From: Paraburkholderia caffeinitolerans
GTDB taxonomy: Bacteria > Pseudomonadota > Gammaproteobacteria > Burkholderiales > Burkholderiaceae
Length of the DNA: 64,000 nucleotides
NCBI RefSeq assembly: GCF_902859945.1
Contig: NZ_CADIKL010000016.1
Coordinates: 96,443 to 160,442, forward strand
Direction: 5' to 3'
The position numbers and the translations under genes were made by a program. The notes beneath the pieces were generated by a model, which saw only the letters and a program-made list of their open reading frames with translations, had not been told where the DNA came from and ran no database searches. This document shows positions 33,813 through 43,304 of the stretch, one piece after another (position 1 is the first letter of the stretch; the number at the start of each line of letters is the position of its first letter).

Positions 33813-35155
33813 GACGTCACCGCGATGAGTTCGAGTTTGAGATCGTTGATGCCCGAAGGCGTGTAGACCGTGGCCGACTGTGCCTGGATCATGCGCTCAT
33901 AGAGCGCGCCGCGCGACTCCAGCGCGAAGTAGCACGCGCCCGGACGCACCGGGATGGCCGGCGGCACTTGCGGCGTGTAGACGAGGCGCACGCCGGGCAT
34001 GGCGGAGAGCACGAGTTTGTCGACGTCGTCGGGCGCGCCCACCTTGAAGCGCGCGGGCACGGCTTCGACGAGATCGACCGCGGGCATGTCGGCGGACACG
34101 GCCAGATAGAACGTGGTTTTATCGTCGATCTTGCCGGAGTCGAGACGGCCAACGTGGAACGACGCGCGCACTTCGTCGAGCGCGATCGCGAAGTACTGCG
34201 TGGAGATCACCGTCTCCAGCAGGTCGCGCAGAATGGTGTCGAGGCGCGCGAAGCCGGGGCCTGGATCGTCGTGGCGATAGGCGGGCAAATCGGCGAGCGT
34301 GTGATTCTTCGAGAACGTGAGCAACTGGCCCGCGAGGCGCAGCAGCTCCTGGAACAGCCGCTCGGGATGGATGGCCGCGTGCTGGTACAGATGCGCGAGC
34401 GTCGCGAATGCGCCGCTTGCTGTATGCAGCAGCCAGAACGACGCGATGTCGCCCGAACGGAACTCGATGATGTTCTTGGTGGGCTCGCGATGAAACCCGT
34501 AGAGCGCATTGACTTTGGCCTGCAAGGCGTCGATCAGGCGGCGCAGACGCTGATGCAGGAGCGCCGACGCTTCGATCGCGAGGCTCGGCGGCACGAAGCT
34601 TTCGTCGGCCTCGAAGCCCGAGGACGCCGTGCGCCGCACGCGCAGGACCGGCACCGTAAGCAACTGATCGCGCGGCTCGGTGTGCGCAACGAGCTTGACG
34701 TTGTTCTTGAGGAACGTGACGTCGGCTTGTGCCGCATCTGTATAGTAATCGGCCACGCTTGCCTGCTCGCTCACGTAGCGCGCGGCGAAGCCGGCGTCGC
34801 GGTCGCCCGAGTAATTCGAGCCGCTCTCGCGGACCTGATGCAGCGCGAGATAGAACGTGAATTCGTTGAGGCCTTCGGGCAGCGCGTCGAGCGCGACGGG
34901 CGGCGGCAGGCTGTCGGCCTGAGGCGCGGAGTACAGCGTGCCGTCGGGGAACACGAGCGAAAGTTCGTTCAGGCGCAGGATATTGCTGCCGAGCGAGTCG
35001 TGGTCGATGCGGATCGAGCGCACGCCCCAGTTATATGGCTGGATGGCCTGGATCGACTCGAAGAGCCGCGCTTCGTGATAGGCGTCTTGCCGCTGGAAGT
35101 GCTGAGGCCTGAGAAAGAGGCCTTCCCCCCATAGCACTTTCGAGGAATAGCTCAT
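33809..35155 (-). CDS. tssK: T6SS baseplate protein TssK
   Basis: The 448-residue protein matches TssK end to end: the N-terminal KVLWGEGLFLRPQHFQRQDAY, a central RLRRLIDAL helix and a C-terminal domain of about 130 residues that contacts the membrane complex. TssK trimers join the TssFG wedge to TssLM. Gene order tssJ-tssK-tssL on one strand, with a 4-bp overlap to tssL, is that of Burkholderia T6SS-1-type loci. Confidence 0.95.
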   Translation of the reverse strand: MSYSSKVLWGEGLFLRPQHFQRQDAYHEARLFESIQAIQPYNWGVRSIRIDHDSLGSNILRLNELSLVFPDGTLYSAPQADSLPPPVALDALPEGLNEFTFYLALHQVRESGSNYSGDRDAGFAARYVSEQASVADYYTDAAQADVTFLKNNVKLVAHTEPRDQLLTVPVLRVRRTASSGFEADESFVPPSLAIEASALLHQRLRRLIDALQAKVNALYGFHREPTKNIIEFRSGDIASFWLLHTASGAFATLAHLYQHAAIHPERLFQELLRLAGQLLTFSKNHTLADLPAYRHDDPGPGFARLDTILRDLLETVISTQYFAIALDEVRASFHVGRLDSGKIDDKTTFYLAVSADMPAVDLVEAVPARFKVGAPDDVDKLVLSAMPGVRLVYTPQVPPAIPVRPGACYFALESRGALYERMIQAQSATVYTPSGINDLKLELIAVTS

Positions 35156-35325
35156 GTTGATTCAACGTTATGCGTCGATCGAGTCTCGCCGCGCGCGCGT
35201 GCCGACGGACTGGATGGGTTAAAGTGGTTAGCTTCTATCGCGTTTCTATCGCGTTCCAAATGCCCGCTATTAGAGCCGCGTGTCCTTTGCTTCCGGCACG
35301 CTTTAATACAATCGCGCGCGCCGAT

Positions 35326-35952
35326 TCATCCACAGGTCACCGAAGAGAGCAGATTGAGCGTTTGCGTCGACTGCCCCGCACCGGTCGGAATCACCGTGCC
35401 GCTCGTAACGGTCATGGCACAGTTGTGCAGGCCGACCATTATGCCGGATTTCTCCGATTTCGCCGGGTCAAATGCGAACTTCCAACGCTCTATTGCAGGG
35501 TCGCGAAAAAGCGCGACGATCCCGAATGCCTGCGCTTCACGCGAGACCTTCTCGGTCGCGCTATAGCGCTGCCCCGGGATCAGCGTGATTTCACGCACAC
35601 TCAACAGGTCGGCGCCCAGTGTGCTTTTTTCCTTCGCGGGATCGGTAAATGTGTCGAAAGGTGCCTGCTCGAACGAGGTCGGGTCCTTCAGCGTGTAGAG
35701 GCGCACCACTAATGCGAGCGGCTTGTTGTCGTTCGCCGCATTCAGGTTGCGCGCTGCATAAAGCGTGAGGCCCAGATCGCGTGGCGGCTTCTGGCTGTCC
35801 GGCACGTCGGGCTTGCCCATGCCCGCGAGTTGCAGGGCGGCCGAGGCCGCGCCGCCAATGGCGGGAATCGCCGCCGCACAGCCGCCCAGCAAGGCGGCAG
35901 CGGCGCACAGCGCCACCGCGTTCGATGCGAATTGAGTAATGCGCGAAGTCAT
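35326..35952 (-). CDS. tssJ: T6SS outer-membrane lipoprotein TssJ
   Basis: The 208-residue protein has a lipoprotein signal (AVALCAAAALLGGC, lipid Cys about 25) and a beta-sandwich of the TssJ/SciN type: LGLTLYAARNLNA, LALVVRLYTLKDPTSFEQAPFD, the LLSVREITLIPGQ turn and LFRDPAIERWKFAFD. It binds the periplasmic end of TssM at the outer membrane. ATG 35952 gives the lipoprotein signal; the longer frame does not. It diverges from tagM. Confidence 0.92.
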   Translation of the reverse strand: MTSRITQFASNAVALCAAAALLGGCAAAIPAIGGAASAALQLAGMGKPDVPDSQKPPRDLGLTLYAARNLNAANDNKPLALVVRLYTLKDPTSFEQAPFDTFTDPAKEKSTLGADLLSVREITLIPGQRYSATEKVSREAQAFGIVALFRDPAIERWKFAFDPAKSEKSGIMVGLHNCAMTVTSGTVIPTGAGQSTQTLNLLSSVTCG

Positions 35953-36310
35953 TTTTATCGCGGGCGCTCGGCCCGTACTCTCCAGCTGCGTTATATATGC
36001 CCCGACGCCGGTAATGCATGACGCATTGCGCGGCATTAACCCCGTGATGCCTCATTTATTTAATGAGCAGAAAAAATTTCCTGCGCATACCCCCGCGCTC
36101 AATGATCCGGTCGGTATTTCTTCCTCGGTTTGCTTGTTGTTTATCGGTTGCTTCACAATTTCAGCACGATTGTCAATTCCGGTGCTTTTAAAACAAGGTT
36201 AAGCCACCTTGAAAATAACAAAATTGGCCTGTACTATACGGCGCGCTGGGGGATAAGTAAAACTCTGGCTTCTCTCCTTGAATTAAAAATCAAACTGCGG
36301 TGAAAGAACG
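35953..36310. promoter_or_regulatory. Divergent T6SS promoter region
   Basis: This AT-rich 358-bp stretch lies between tssJ and tagM, with low-GC runs at 36040-36090 and 36190-36300. It must contain the start points of both halves of the T6SS cluster. I could not place convincing sigma-70 or sigma-54 boxes; no TGGCAC-N5-TTGCA element was seen. No regulator gene is encoded next to it. Confidence 0.5.
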
Positions 36311-36979
36311 ATGAAAAAGCGGGTCTTTTCGAGGCTAACGGGGGTAGTGATCGCTTGCGGTGTAATCGCTGGTTGCGCTTCCCAGGGCAATTCTCTCTCA
36401 GCATCGCCCGAGGCCTTCAATAAGGCGCTCGCGGACGCGGACGCGCTTTCGAAGGGTGGCAGCCAGGACCAGGCTATCGCGGCCTATCAAAAGCTCGCTG
36501 CCGCCGACCCCACGCGTGAAGAGCCGTGGTCGCGCATCGCACAGATTCAGTTCCAGCAGCAGCATTACGGGCAGGCCATCGTCGCCGCGCAGGAAGCCCT
36601 GCAGCGCGACCAGACCGACCGCGCCGCGAAGAGCGTGCTCGCCGTGGCGGGCCTGCGCGTGGCCACGCAATCGCTGGGCGAACTGCGCCAGGACGCTTCG
36701 CTGCAAGGCGATGCGAAGACCGACGCCCAGGCGCTCGCGAAGGAACTGCGCGACACGCTCGGCGAAGACGCGCTGTTCCCGCCCGACCAGAACGCGAAGG
36801 CAAAGAAAAAGAAGTACGTCCGTCACGTTCCGAAAGCGGCGCCCAAGACCGGCGAAGTGGCCGAGACCGCTGCCGCCGCACCGGCTGCGACGGTGCCCGC
36901 GACGCCTGCCGCGCCCGCGGCAACGGCACCCGCCAAGGCGGCCGGCAACGGCGCGGACCCGTTCAGCGCGCTGCGCTAA
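36311..36979 (+). CDS. tagM: TPR lipoprotein of the T6SS locus (TagM-like)
   Basis: The 222-residue protein has a lipobox (VIAGC, Cys 22), a TPR-like helical region at about 30-125 (AFNKALADADALSKGGSQDQ, AIAAYQKLAAADPTREEPW, AIVAAQEALQRD) and a Lys-rich then Ala/Pro-rich tail. A lipoprotein of this kind precedes tssB in Burkholderia T6SS-1-type clusters (the gene called tagM there). It should sit in the outer membrane facing the periplasm; its exact role is unclear. First gene of the rightward operon, 97 bp before tssB. Confidence 0.75.
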   Translation: MKKRVFSRLTGVVIACGVIAGCASQGNSLSASPEAFNKALADADALSKGGSQDQAIAAYQKLAAADPTREEPWSRIAQIQFQQQHYGQAIVAAQEALQRDQTDRAAKSVLAVAGLRVATQSLGELRQDASLQGDAKTDAQALAKELRDTLGEDALFPPDQNAKAKKKKYVRHVPKAAPKTGEVAETAAAAPAATVPATPAAPAATAPAKAAGNGADPFSALR

Positions 36980-37076
36980 TCTGCTGGCGGTGCGCGTGTA
37001 CGTAGCGTGAACCGCCTGTAACACCACTCGCTAGCGCGAGCACAACGAAGCTCGTAACGGAAGCAGGGAGCCGTCG

Positions 37077-37607
37077 ATGGCAAAGAAAGAAAGCATTCAG
37101 AAGCGCTTGGGGAAAGTGCGGCCGCCGCGCGTCCAGCTGACCTACGAGGTCGAGCGTGGCGACGCGATCGAAGTGAAGGAACTGCCGTTCGTCGTCGGGG
37201 TGATGGGCGATCTGGCCGGTCAATCGGAAATCGAGCAGCCGAAGCTGCGCGACCGCAAGTTCATCAATATCGACCGCGATAACTTCGACGACGTGATGAA
37301 GGGCATCGAGCCGCGCGCCGCGTATCAGGTGGAAAACCGCCTGAGCGGCGAGGGCGGCAAATTTGCCGTCGACCTGCGCTTCAAGTCGATGGCCGATTTC
37401 AATCCGGACGAGGTCGTCGCCCAGGTCGAGCCGCTGCGCCGCCTGCTCGAGGCGCGCTCGAAGCTCGCGGACCTGCGCAACAAGCTCGCCGGCAACGACA
37501 AGCTCGAAGACCTGCTGAGCGAAGTGCTCTCCAATACGCAGCAATTGCAGGCACTGGCGGAGAACGCGGGCACGCGTTCTTCCGAAGACGAGCCCAAGGG
37601 CGAATGA
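37077..37607 (+). CDS. tssB: T6SS sheath small subunit TssB (VipA)
   Basis: The 176-residue protein has the TssB signature SIQKRLGKVRPPRVQLTYEV near its start. It also has the acidic-hydrophobic FVVGVMGDLAG strand and a C-terminal helical region (LEARSKLADLRNKLAGNDKLEDLL) that ends in a Glu/Lys-rich tail. It pairs with TssC to form the contractile sheath around the Hcp tube. The tssC start is 13 bp downstream. Confidence 0.97.
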   Translation: MAKKESIQKRLGKVRPPRVQLTYEVERGDAIEVKELPFVVGVMGDLAGQSEIEQPKLRDRKFINIDRDNFDDVMKGIEPRAAYQVENRLSGEGGKFAVDLRFKSMADFNPDEVVAQVEPLRRLLEARSKLADLRNKLAGNDKLEDLLSEVLSNTQQLQALAENAGTRSSEDEPKGE

Positions 37608-37620
37608 GGCGGGGGACGAC

Positions 37621-39114
37621 ATGAACCAGCAAAGCACAGCGGCACAGCAGTCGCAGGCGGCACAGGACGAATCTACGCCGTCGCTGCTCGACGAGATCGT
37701 CGAGAAAAGCAAGGTCGCGAAGTCCGACTCGGAGCACGCGCGCGCGAAGGACCTGATTGGCGAACTCGTGCACCAGGTGCTCGACGGCACCGTGGTCGTT
37801 TCCGACAATCTTTCGGCCACCATCGACGCCCGCGTGGCCGAGCTTGACCACCTCATCTCGGCGCAGTTGAGCGCGGTGATGCACGCGCCGGAGTTCCAGC
37901 GCCTCGAAAGCACGTGGCGCGGCCTCGACTATCTGTGCAAGGAAAGCAACACCGGCCAGACCGTCAAGATCAAGGCGCTGCACGCGCCCAAGCGCGATGT
38001 CGTGCGCGACTTCAAGACGGCCGTTGAATTCGACCAGAGCGCGCTCTTCAAGAAGGTTTATGAAGAAGAGTTCGGCACTTTCGGCGGCGCGCCGTTCGGC
38101 ACGCTGATCGGCGATTACGAAATCACGCGCCAGCCCGAGGACATGTACTTCATCGAACAGATGTCGCATGTCGCGTCGGCCGCGCACGCGCCGTTCATCT
38201 GCTCGGCTTCGCCTGAGTTGATGGGCCTCGAATCGTTCGCCGATCTCGGCAAGCCGCGCGATCTCGGCAAGGTGTTCGACACCGTCGAGTACGCGAAGTG
38301 GAAGTCGTTCCGCGACTCCGAGGATTCGCGCTACGTGGGCCTCACGCTGCCGCGCTTTCTCGGCCGCCTGCCGTTCAACCCGAAGGACGGCGCCACGGCG
38401 GAAGGCTTCAACTTCGTCGAAGAAGTGGACGGCACCGATCACAGCAAGTACCTCTGGTGCAATGCGGCCTGGGCCTTCGCGGCGCGCCTGACGGACGCGT
38501 TCGACGAATTCGGCTGGTGCGCGGCGATCCGCGGCGTGGAAGGCGGCGGCCTCGTGCAGGACCTGCCCACCCATACGTTCAAGACCGATGACGGTGAAAT
38601 CGCGCTCAAGTGCCCGACCGAAATCGCCATCACGGACCGCCGCGAGAAGGAGCTGAGCGACCTCGGCTTCATTCCGCTCGTGCATTGCAAGAATTCCGAT
38701 TACGCCGCGTTCTTTGCCGCGCAGTCGGTGCAGAAGGCAAAAAAATACAGCACCGATAGCGCGAATGCGAACGCCGTGCTGTCCGCGCAACTGCAATACA
38801 TTTTCTCGGTGTCGCGCGTGGCGCACTACCTGAAGGCGATGATGCGCGACAAGATCGGCAGCTTCGCTTCGGCGCAAAACGTCGAGGTGTTCCTGAACCG
38901 CTGGATCTCGCAATACGTGCTGCTCGACGACAACGCGACGCAGGAGCAGAAGGCACAGTTCCCATTGCGCGAAGCGTCGATCCAGGTCGCGGAAATTCCG
39001 GGGCGTCCGGGCTCGTACCGTTCGGTCGCGTTCCTGCGCCCGCATTTCCAGCTCGACGAGCTGTCGATTTCGCTGCGGCTCGTGGCGGATCTGCCGAAAC
39101 CGGCCAATTCGTAA
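37621..39114 (+). CDS. tssC: T6SS sheath large subunit TssC (VipB)
   Basis: The 497-residue protein is full length for the family. Landmarks are EFQRLESTWRGLDYLC near 85-100, FGTLIGDYEI near 158, the conserved FLGRLPF and WCNAAWAFA segments of domain 2, and a C-terminal PGSYRSVAFLRPHFQLDELS. The N-terminal helix of this protein is the usual ClpV recognition site. It assembles with TssB. A short 12-bp tandem repeat lies after its stop, before hcp. Confidence 0.97.
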   Translation: MNQQSTAAQQSQAAQDESTPSLLDEIVEKSKVAKSDSEHARAKDLIGELVHQVLDGTVVVSDNLSATIDARVAELDHLISAQLSAVMHAPEFQRLESTWRGLDYLCKESNTGQTVKIKALHAPKRDVVRDFKTAVEFDQSALFKKVYEEEFGTFGGAPFGTLIGDYEITRQPEDMYFIEQMSHVASAAHAPFICSASPELMGLESFADLGKPRDLGKVFDTVEYAKWKSFRDSEDSRYVGLTLPRFLGRLPFNPKDGATAEGFNFVEEVDGTDHSKYLWCNAAWAFAARLTDAFDEFGWCAAIRGVEGGGLVQDLPTHTFKTDDGEIALKCPTEIAITDRREKELSDLGFIPLVHCKNSDYAAFFAAQSVQKAKKYSTDSANANAVLSAQLQYIFSVSRVAHYLKAMMRDKIGSFASAQNVEVFLNRWISQYVLLDDNATQEQKAQFPLREASIQVAEIPGRPGSYRSVAFLRPHFQLDELSISLRLVADLPKPANS

Positions 39115-39115
39115 A

Positions 39116-39150
39116 GTCGCGTAAAAGCGCGTATAACCGCGCGTAAAACC
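39116..39150. repeat. Short tandem repeat between tssC and hcp
   Basis: GCGCGTATAACC at 39127-39138 is followed directly by GCGCGTAAAACC at 39139-39150, and GTCGCGTAAAA precedes them at 39116-39126. The units have period about 12 and mixed AT/GC phasing. The repeat lies about 35 bp before the hcp start and could affect local mRNA structure or a promoter for hcp. Confidence 0.6.
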
Positions 39151-39185
39151 GCGGTACAAACCACCTCTATGGGGAGCGATGCGTT

Positions 39186-39689
39186 ATGAAGGATATCTAT
39201 CTAAAGTTCGGAAATCCGGCGATCAAGGGCGAGTCGCAGGATAAGGACCACGCGAACTGGATCGAAATCGACACGTGGAATCACTCGATCCTGCAGCCGC
39301 GCTCGGCCACGGCTTCGACGGCGGGCGGCCACACGTCGGAGCGCTGCGAGCATGCCGACATGTGCTTCACGAAGGACATCGACGTGGTCAGCCCGCTGCT
39401 GTATCAGCACGCTTCGGGCGGCACGACGTTCGACGAAGTCACGATCGACTTCATGCGCTCGGACGGCGAAGGCAACCGCATCAAGTACCTCGAGATCAAG
39501 CTCAAGTACGTGATCATTTCGAGCATCACGCCGTCGGTCGCCGGCGAAGGCCTGCCGAGCGAAGCGTTCTCGCTCAAGTACGCTGCCGTGCAATGGAAGT
39601 ACACGCAGCAGAAGATCGGCGGCAACCAGGGCGGCAATGCTCAGGGTGCGTGGAGCCTCACGAAGAACGACAAGACCTACGCGGTTTGA
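39186..39689 (+). CDS. tssD: T6SS tube protein Hcp (TssD)
   Basis: The 167-residue protein shows the Hcp pattern: DIYLKFGNPAIKGESQDKDH near the start, WIEIDTWNHSILQP, the CTFTKDID-like MCFTKDIDVVSPLL and a C-terminal LKYAAVQWKYTQQ. Hexamers stack into the tube that is pushed out when the sheath contracts. No fused effector domain or extension is present. A hairpin after the stop may separate its high expression from tssE. Confidence 0.97.
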   Translation: MKDIYLKFGNPAIKGESQDKDHANWIEIDTWNHSILQPRSATASTAGGHTSERCEHADMCFTKDIDVVSPLLYQHASGGTTFDEVTIDFMRSDGEGNRIKYLEIKLKYVIISSITPSVAGEGLPSEAFSLKYAAVQWKYTQQKIGGNQGGNAQGAWSLTKNDKTYAV

Positions 39690-39747
39690 TGTCCCGACCC
39701 GATGCCCGGGTTTGATGTCCGGGTTTGGGTCCGATTGATGTTAGAAG

Positions 39748-39780
39748 GCCCGAACGGTGTGCGCTGCGCGCCGTTCGGGC
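39748..39780 (+). terminator. Hairpin between hcp and tssE (terminator or attenuator)
   Basis: A 10-bp perfect stem, GCCCGAACGG/CCGTTCGGGC, with a 13-nt loop that itself is GC-rich lies 58 bp after the hcp stop and 40 bp before tssE. Only a weak T-run follows (GTTGCCTTAT). Partial termination here would give more Hcp than downstream baseplate proteins. Confidence 0.55.
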
Positions 39781-39819
39781 GTTGCCTTATATGACGCCTG
39801 AACCGCGTCACCTGGTTTG

Positions 39820-40299
39820 ATGAAGCGATTCGAACCCAGTTTTTTCGACAAGTTGTTCGACGACGAACCGCATGTGCCGGCGCCCGCCGCCATGCGGCAA
39901 TTGTCGCTGGATGAGCTCAAGGCGACCGTCGCGCGCGATCTCGAGTCGATCCTGAACACACGCATTGCGTTTTCGGAAGAAGACCTCGCGCAGTTTCCGG
40001 AATGCACCAAGTCCTTGCTGACTTATGGCCTGAATGACTTCGCCGGGCTCAGTCTGGCGAGCCACTACGATCGCACCTTTATTTGCGGGTCGATCCGGCA
40101 GGCCATCGAGCGGCACGAGCCACGTTTGCAGAGCGTGAACGTGAGGCTCGAGACGAATTCGCGCTCGACCGGTTCGCTGAATTTCGTTATTCAGGCGATG
40201 CTGGTGGTTCATCCGGCCGAAGAGCCGGTAAACTTCGACGCATTGCTGCAGCCTTCCACGCTGCAGTATTCCGTGACGCGCGCACGCGCAAAGACATAA
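39820..40299 (+). CDS. tssE: T6SS baseplate protein TssE (gp25-like)
   Basis: The 159-residue protein resembles phage gp25: MKRFEPSFFDKLFDDEP at the N-terminus, SLDELKATVARDLESILNTR and the conserved LLTYGLNDFAGLS motif. The usual EPR motif of the family is not evident; the equivalent segment reads NVRLETNSRST. It begins sheath polymerisation as part of the TssEFG wedge. ATG 39820 was chosen (a TTG precedes it directly). No strong ribosome site is visible. Confidence 0.92.
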   Translation: MKRFEPSFFDKLFDDEPHVPAPAAMRQLSLDELKATVARDLESILNTRIAFSEEDLAQFPECTKSLLTYGLNDFAGLSLASHYDRTFICGSIRQAIERHEPRLQSVNVRLETNSRSTGSLNFVIQAMLVVHPAEEPVNFDALLQPSTLQYSVTRARAKT

Positions 40300-40379
40300 G
40301 ACTGCAATGGCCGGCGCCGCGCGACCACGCGGCATGAAGCGGTAGGCGCAGGCAGTTTTTTGGGGGGCGGGAAGCCGCG

Positions 40380-42218
40380 ATGGAAGAGTTGTTGCCGTAT
40401 TACGAGCGCGAGCTGTCGTTCCTGCGACGCTATTCGAGCGAATTCGCCCAGCGCTACCCGAAGATCGCAGCACGGCTCGCGATGACGGGCGAGCACTGCG
40501 AAGACCCGCACGTCGAACGCATGATCGAGTCGTTCGCGCTGCTGGGCGCGCGCATCAACAAGCGTCTCGACGACGATTACCCCGAATTCACCGAGGCGCT
40601 GCTCGAAGTCCTTTACCCGCATTATCTGCGGCCGTTTCCCTCGTGCTCGATCGCGCAGCTCGGCACCGCTGCATCGTTCGTCAATCTCACCGCGCCTGCG
40701 GTGGTCGAGCGCGGCACCGAGCTCAAGTCACGGCCCTTGCGCGGCGTGCAGTGCCGCTTTCGCACGGCCTATGACGTCACGCTCGCGCCGGTGCGCATTG
40801 CCGAGGCGCGCTACATGCCCGTGGCGATGGCGCCTGCCTCGATCGTGCTGCCCGGCGACGCCAGCGGCGTCATCTCGATCACGTTCGAATCGCTCTCGCC
40901 GCAACTCGATCTCGCCAGTCTGAAAGTGCCGCAATTGCGCACGTATTTGCATGGCGAGCAATCGTTCATTGCCGCGCTCGGCGACTGTCTGTTCGTGAAT
41001 GCACTGGGCGCATGGGTCGAGCCCGAGCGCAGCGGACGCTGGAGCGCGCTGCGCGAGCTGCCGTTCGCGCAGGCGGGCTTTGCCGAAAGCGATGCGCTCA
41101 TCGACTTTCCCGCGAGATCGCATCCGGCCTACCGCCTGCTCACCGAATACTTCGCGTTTCCGGCCAAATTCGATTTCGTCGATTTCGACCTTGCCGCCAT
41201 GAGCGCCGCCGCGGGCCGCTGCCAGCGCCTCACGCTGCATATCGTGCTCAAGGACGTGCGCGGCGACTCGCACGAGGCGCGCCTGCTCGACACGCTCGCG
41301 GCCCATCATCTGCGGCTCTTCTGCACGCCGGTCGTGAATCTCTTCAAGCAGCCCGGCGAACCGATCCGCCTGAGCCATCAGGCCATTGCGTATCCGGTGA
41401 TTGCCGAGGGGCGCCGCGCGTCCGCCTACGAGGTCTATTCGATCGATTCCGTGAAGCTCGTGCAGCAGCGCGCCAATGACGAATCGGTGGTGGAATTCAG
41501 GCCGTTCTATTCGCTGCGCCACGGCGAGGCTGCACGCGCGGGCCATTACTGGTTCGCGCGCCGCGACGAATGGGTGGCGCAAAAGAGCCCCGGCTACGAA
41601 ACCGAAATATCGATCGTCGACATCGACTTCGATCCCTCGGCGGAGCAGACCGACACGCTGAGCCTCGCGCTCACCTGCACCAACCGCGATCTGCCCGCGG
41701 GGCTCGCCGTGGGGCTCGAAGGCGGCGACCTGTTTCACGAGGGCGGCTCGCACGCGAGCACGATCACGCTGCTCGCGCGACCCACGCCGTGCGTACGCTT
41801 CGAGCGCCGCCAGGCCGCCCACTGGCGCCTGATCTCGCATCTTTCGCTCAGTCATGTGTCGCTCGCGAGCGAGGGCGCGACCACGCTCAAGGAAATGCTC
41901 GCGCTCTACGACATGCGCCGTTCAGCGGTTTCGTCACGGCACATCGACGGCATCGTGAATGTGGAGCAGCGTCCGGCCGTGCAATGGCTGCCCGGCAAGC
42001 CGTTCGCCACCTTCGTGCGTGGCGTGGAAATTCGCGTGACCGTGCAAGAGGAGCATTTCGTCGGCACGAGCCTCGGCACGTTCGCGCGCGTGCTTGACGT
42101 GTTTTTCGGCCTCTATGTGCATATCAACAGCTTCATTCAACTGGTGGTGATTTCGGAACTCACCGGCGAGGAGATCCTGCGATGCAAGCCCCGCAGCGGC
42201 GAATCGATCCTGGTGTAA
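40380..42218 (+). CDS. tssF: T6SS baseplate protein TssF
   Basis: The 612-residue protein is full length: LLPYYERELSFLRRYSSEFA opens the gene, then CEDPHVERMIESFALLGAR and YPEFTEALLEVLYPHYLRP, all invariant TssF segments. Several beta-rich domains follow. Two copies with one TssG form the wedge of the baseplate. Its last 37 bp overlap the start of tssG. Confidence 0.96.
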   Translation: MEELLPYYERELSFLRRYSSEFAQRYPKIAARLAMTGEHCEDPHVERMIESFALLGARINKRLDDDYPEFTEALLEVLYPHYLRPFPSCSIAQLGTAASFVNLTAPAVVERGTELKSRPLRGVQCRFRTAYDVTLAPVRIAEARYMPVAMAPASIVLPGDASGVISITFESLSPQLDLASLKVPQLRTYLHGEQSFIAALGDCLFVNALGAWVEPERSGRWSALRELPFAQAGFAESDALIDFPARSHPAYRLLTEYFAFPAKFDFVDFDLAAMSAAAGRCQRLTLHIVLKDVRGDSHEARLLDTLAAHHLRLFCTPVVNLFKQPGEPIRLSHQAIAYPVIAEGRRASAYEVYSIDSVKLVQQRANDESVVEFRPFYSLRHGEAARAGHYWFARRDEWVAQKSPGYETEISIVDIDFDPSAEQTDTLSLALTCTNRDLPAGLAVGLEGGDLFHEGGSHASTITLLARPTPCVRFERRQAAHWRLISHLSLSHVSLASEGATTLKEMLALYDMRRSAVSSRHIDGIVNVEQRPAVQWLPGKPFATFVRGVEIRVTVQEEHFVGTSLGTFARVLDVFFGLYVHINSFIQLVVISELTGEEILRCKPRSGESILV

Positions 42219-43267
42219 TCGAGCGTCTGCTCGACGAGCCGCACCGCTTCGAGTTTTTCCAGGCGGTGCGCCTGCTCGAACGCTGGTTTGTCGACAAGGC
42301 GCAAGACCGCCAGCGCGACGTGCTCGCGCAGCGCGTGACGTTTCGCAATACGCTCTCGCTCGGCTTTCCGCCCAGCGAGATCGAGCAGGCCGTGTCGTAC
42401 GACGAAGCGGGGCGTCCGCTCGCGGAAAAAGCCGCGCGCACCGCTGCGCTCGAAGACGGCAAGGTGGAGCAGGTCGCCATCACGCCTGCGTTTTTCGGCC
42501 TGCTGGGTGCGCAAGGCGCGCTGCCGCTTCATTACACGGAGCAGATCATCGCGCGTGAGCAGATCAAGCGGGACCGCGCTGCACGCGAGTTTTTCGACGT
42601 TTTTTCCAATCGCGCGACGGCGCTTTTTTACGCTGCGTGGAAGAAATACCGTCTGCCGTTTCATTACGAACTCGACCGCGACGAGCGCTATTTGCCATTG
42701 CTGCTCGCGCTCGCGGGCGTGGCCAACGAGGACTCGCGCGACAGCCTGCGCGAGGGCCCCGGCGCGCTGCTGGACGAAGCCATTGCCGGACACGCCATTG
42801 CTGCGCGCCATCGGCCTGTTTCGGCGGCGTATCTGCAGAACACGCTCTCCGAGTATTTCAACGCACCGGTTCGCGTCGAGCAATTCGTCGGCAAATGGTA
42901 CGACGTGCCGCCCGAGCAGCTTTCCACGCTTGGCAAGAGCAATGTCGTGCTCGGTGCGACCGCGCTCGCGGGCGAGCGCGTCTGGCAGCGCGACATGCGC
43001 GCGCGCCTCGTGATCGGTCCGCTGATAAAAGAGGCTTACGAAGCATTCTTGCCCGGCGGCGAGCGCGCCCTGGCGCTCGAACGCATGCTTGTGCTGCTTG
43101 GGCGCATGACCCTCGAGTACGAGGTGCGGCTCGTGCTGCGCCGTGCCGATGTAGGCGCGAGCCAGCTCGGCGCCGGCTCGCGGCTTGGCTGGGACGCGTT
43201 CCTCTGCACGCACGAGGCCGATTGCGACCGCAGCGACGCCCACTACGAATTGCATGTCACCCAATGA
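42182..43267 (+). CDS. tssG: T6SS baseplate protein TssG
   Basis: The 361-residue protein starts with RRIDPGVIERLLDEPHRFEF and FFQAVRLLER-type helices. It contains the conserved FFGLLGAQGALPLHYTEQI and FFDVFSNRATALFYAAWKKY segments and a C-terminal AYEAFLPGG and LVLLGRM region. It is the central piece of the baseplate wedge and contacts TssK. Translation is coupled to tssF by a 37-bp overlap, and tssH starts 37 bp after its stop. Confidence 0.96.
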   Translation: MQAPQRRIDPGVIERLLDEPHRFEFFQAVRLLERWFVDKAQDRQRDVLAQRVTFRNTLSLGFPPSEIEQAVSYDEAGRPLAEKAARTAALEDGKVEQVAITPAFFGLLGAQGALPLHYTEQIIAREQIKRDRAAREFFDVFSNRATALFYAAWKKYRLPFHYELDRDERYLPLLLALAGVANEDSRDSLREGPGALLDEAIAGHAIAARHRPVSAAYLQNTLSEYFNAPVRVEQFVGKWYDVPPEQLSTLGKSNVVLGATALAGERVWQRDMRARLVIGPLIKEAYEAFLPGGERALALERMLVLLGRMTLEYEVRLVLRRADVGASQLGAGSRLGWDAFLCTHEADCDRSDAHYELHVTQ

Positions 43268-43304
43268 CGATTGACCGGAATCACGCCTGGACCGACTTCA
43301 CGAC

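Noticed and set aside
33968..35134. Plus-strand frame of 388 codons inside tssK
   Set aside because: Antisense shadow caused by high GC; tssK on the minus strand is certain.
36190..36300. Sigma-54 promoter before tagM
   Set aside because: TTGGCCTGTACTATACGG lacks the GC spaced elements TGGCAC-N5-TTGCA.
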